Shown in pieces: positions 5,410 through 6,685 of a DNA stretch of 6,685 nucleotides. The stretch is from Solobacterium sp. (GTDB lineage Bacteria; Bacillota_I; Bacilli_A; Erysipelotrichales; Erysipelotrichaceae): NCBI GenBank assembly GCA_016284975.1, contig JAEEPV010000360.1:1-6685 (forward strand), written 5' to 3'. Both the position numbers and the translations under genes were made by a program. The notes beneath the pieces were generated by a model. It was not told the DNA's origin and searched no databases. It was given only the letters and a program-made list of their open reading frames with translations. Each line of letters opens with the position of its first letter. Position 1 is the stretch's first letter.

Positions 5410-5437
5410 TTCACACAAATTCACACACTGTTCACAC
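5410..5437 (-). promoter_or_regulatory. Triple TGTGAA repeat, WalR/VicR-like box
   Basis: On the minus strand, TGTGAA occurs at 5436-5431, 5425-5420 and 5415-5410, with gaps of 5 and 4 nt, about one helical turn each. The first pair has the TGTnAn-N5-TGTnAn layout of WalR (YycF/VicR) sites; the strict consensus has A or T at position 4, where G stands here. The array ends 13 nt upstream of the lipoprotein -35 box, a position suited to activation. Confidence 0.45.
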
Positions 5438-5450
5438 CTTTACCGTTAAT

Positions 5451-5472
5451 GAGGAAAAACATGTTTTTCCTC
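5451..5472. repeat. Perfect 22-bp palindrome
   Basis: GAGGAAAAACA is followed directly by its exact reverse complement. It lies in the divergent intergenic region between the lipoprotein and hydrolase genes. The T-run is inside the stem, so a terminator is unlikely; a protein-binding operator is the better guess. Confidence 0.6.
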
Positions 5473-5579
5473 TCATCGGAGTGCCCGGGCTTTTCGGATC
5501 GGAATCCTATCGGTCCGCAGCCGCTGCATTCACATATCTTTTTTATTCCCCTCCGTACCTGCCTGTTATGCATTCCGAT
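5473..5579. other. Rest of the divergent intergenic region
   Basis: No convincing gene is seen. There is an 8-bp palindrome GCCCGGGC (5483-5490) and small dyads at 5496-5507 and 5517-5527 (GCAG, CCG, CTGC). A 64-codon minus-strand frame (5421-5615) crosses the region, but its composition and weak ribosome binding site do not support it. Confidence 0.4.
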
Positions 5580-5608
5580 TTCGAAAATTGCCGCAATATG
5601 CTTATAAT
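5580..5608 (+). promoter_or_regulatory. Promoter of the CHAP hydrolase gene, predicted leaderless
   Basis: TATAAT (5603-5608) ends 7 nt before the ATG at 5616. A weak -35 box, TTCGAA (5580-5585), lies 17 nt upstream. No purine-rich ribosome binding site precedes the ATG, so the mRNA is predicted to begin at the start codon. Confidence 0.55.
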
Positions 5609-5615
5609 GCTTCAT

Positions 5616-6685
5616 ATGAATGCCTTAAAGCGTATCGGTACCGCTTGTGCGGCAGTCTTTATCTTCCTTTCAGCCGGAATTCCTTCCGTACATGCGGAAG
5701 AGCCGGATTTTTCGGATACCTCTTACTGGAATAATCTTTGTACCGGCAGCAGCGATCTCAGTGAAGAAGATGAAAAGAACTGCAATGCCTATATGAGTTA
5801 TATGCAAAGCAAGAATCAGGAACTGCAGCAGAAAATCGCAGAAATCGATGCCAGAAAACAGGAGATATCCGCAAATATTACAAGTTACAACCAGCAGATC
5901 GAAGGCTTTAATGCTCAGATTAACGGAATCAACAGTATGATCAATGACTTGAATGCCCAGATATCCGCGGTGGAAGAACAGGTTAATGACATCAACCGGA
6001 AAATCGAAACCAACGAAAAGGCAATTACGGCGAAGCAGAAAGAAATCGACGATCTGAAACAGCATGTTCGAAACCGGATGGTAGAACAGCAGAAAACCAT
6101 GCATTTCTTCCAGTTCCTTGATGTCCTTGCCGGTGCTGAATCGTTTGAAGATTTCATTCGTCTGGCAAACGGAATCAATGCTATCTATGAACGGGATGAC
6201 TATTCCCTCTCCACTCTGAATGACCGCATCGATGATCTGAACTCCCTGCAGGAAGAACTGCTTGCCGATCAGGAAGAAGTCAGGAATATGGAAGCGGAAC
6301 TGGAGATTGGAAAACAGGCACTTGCCTCTCAGCAGGCAGCTCTTCTGTCTTCCCGGTATGAACTTGATATTCTGAAGAAAAACTACAGTGATCAGCTGGT
6401 AGCAGCAGAAGCAGAACAGAAAAATGCACAGGATACCCTTGCCTCCAACCAGAATAAAATTGGTGAGATCAAGGATAACCTGAATGCCACTCCGGCCCCG
6501 TCATCCGGCGGCTCCTCTTCTTCTGACAGCAGCAGTTCATCCTCCGGCTCCAGCAGTTCTTCCGCTTCATCCGGTTCCTCTTCTGCGCCGTCCGTCAGTG
6601 ATTCCGGCGGCAATCCCTATTATGGAGGATGGTCGAACTGCACCTGGGGCGCCTGGCAGCTGGTACATGATACGCTCGGGATCTC
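5616..6685 (+). CDS. Secreted coiled-coil CHAP peptidoglycan hydrolase, CwlO/PcsB-like (3' end outside window)
   Basis: The visible 356 residues start with a signal peptide (1-27, cut after V-H-A) and a short acidic region. A long, Gln/Glu/Asn-rich coiled coil of the PcsB type follows (about 45-285). A low-complexity linker of Ser, Gly and Ala comes next (296-330). The protein then enters a CHAP domain, with G-G-W-S-N-C342-T-W-G-A-W, where Cys342 is the expected catalytic residue; the His and polar partner lie beyond the window. In relatives (CwlO of Bacillus, PcsB of streptococci), the coiled coil couples the enzyme to the FtsEX complex, which releases its endopeptidase activity during growth or division, and the gene belongs to the WalRK regulon. 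The ATG at 5616 is the start that opens the signal peptide. It lacks a Shine-Dalgarno sequence and has TATAAT 7 nt upstream. Confidence 0.9.
   Translation, partial: MNALKRIGTACAAVFIFLSAGIPSVHAEEPDFSDTSYWNNLCTGSSDLSEEDEKNCNAYMSYMQSKNQELQQKIAEIDARKQEISANITSYNQQIEGFNAQINGINSMINDLNAQISAVEEQVNDINRKIETNEKAITAKQKEIDDLKQHVRNRMVEQQKTMHFFQFLDVLAGAESFEDFIRLANGINAIYERDDYSLSTLNDRIDDLNSLQEELLADQEEVRNMEAELEIGKQALASQQAALLSSRYELDILKKNYSDQLVAAEAEQKNAQDTLASNQNKIGEIKDNLNATPAPSSGGSSSSDSSSSSSGSSSSSASSGSSSAPSVSDSGGNPYYGGWSNCTWGAWQLVHDTLGI

Noticed and set aside
5562..5578. A WalR box close to the hydrolase promoter, suggested by TGTTAT
   Set aside because: Only one half site matches; the sequence 5 nt downstream does not resemble the second half.
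5421..5615. Minus-strand 64-codon frame in the divergent intergenic region
   Set aside because: It lies over the hydrolase promoter, the palindrome and the TGTGAA array, has only a weak ribosome binding site and shows no recognisable protein features.
5473..5615. A c-di-AMP (ydaO) riboswitch before the hydrolase gene, since that class often controls such enzymes
   Set aside because: I could not find its conserved core, and the promoter 7 nt before the ATG leaves no leader for it.
6392..6613. Minus-strand acidic frame rich in Glu and Asp
   Set aside because: It is the complement of the Ser-rich linker and coiled coil of the hydrolase; the low complexity explains the lack of stops.
1..6685. 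CRISPR array, insertion sequence or prophage genes
   Set aside because: No regularly spaced long repeats, transposase motifs, terminal repeats or phage-type genes were seen; the tRNA gene has no integrase or duplicated 3' end beside it.

Overview
This window looks like part of a Bacillota (Firmicutes) chromosome of moderate GC content. The signs are a DacF/PBP5-type D,D-carboxypeptidase, an RsbW/SpoIIAB-type ATP-binding protein, a CwlO/PcsB-type coiled-coil CHAP hydrolase, TATAAT-type promoters, AGGAGG-type ribosome binding sites and U-tailed hairpin terminators. TGA is used as a stop and TGG as Trp, so the code is standard. The combination would fit the Erysipelotrichia, but that placement is inference and weak.

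Layout. From 1 to 3331, two genes lie on the minus strand: typA/bipA (27-1868), a ribosome-associated translational GTPase with its own promoter and Shine-Dalgarno sequence, and upstream of it a lipobox-bearing D-Ala-D-Ala carboxypeptidase (1979-3331). Divergent from the carboxypeptidase is a tRNA-Leu(GAG) gene (3392-3475, plus strand) with a near-consensus promoter that overlaps the carboxypeptidase promoter; two successive hairpin terminators follow the tRNA. A solitary RsbW-like ATPase gene (3603-4043, minus) comes next. A roughly 270-bp control region then leads to a small, very basic ORF (4313-4513, plus). That ORF shares a strong back-to-back terminator with a convergent lipoprotein gene (4571-5323, minus). 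The last gene, divergent across about 290 bp, encodes a secreted CwlO/PcsB-like peptidoglycan hydrolase (5616 to the window end, plus); it is cut by the window edge just after the catalytic Cys of its CHAP domain.

How it fits together. Two genes act on the cell wall (the carboxypeptidase and the CHAP hydrolase) and a third encodes a surface lipoprotein. Three TGTGAA half sites resembling the WalR/VicR box sit just upstream of the lipoprotein promoter, in the region shared with the hydrolase. WalR controls CwlO/PcsB-type enzymes in other Firmicutes, so a wall-stress link is plausible but unproven.

Most worth a second look: (1) the lipoprotein carries two tandem cystatin-like domains, the second with TQVVAGTNY, which as I recall it is the same as the inhibitory loop of animal stefins; (2) three of the five larger protein genes have TATAAT only 6-7 nt before the ATG and no Shine-Dalgarno sequence, which predicts leaderless mRNAs; (3) a WalR-like triple repeat and a perfect 22-bp palindrome lie in the lipoprotein/hydrolase intergenic region.
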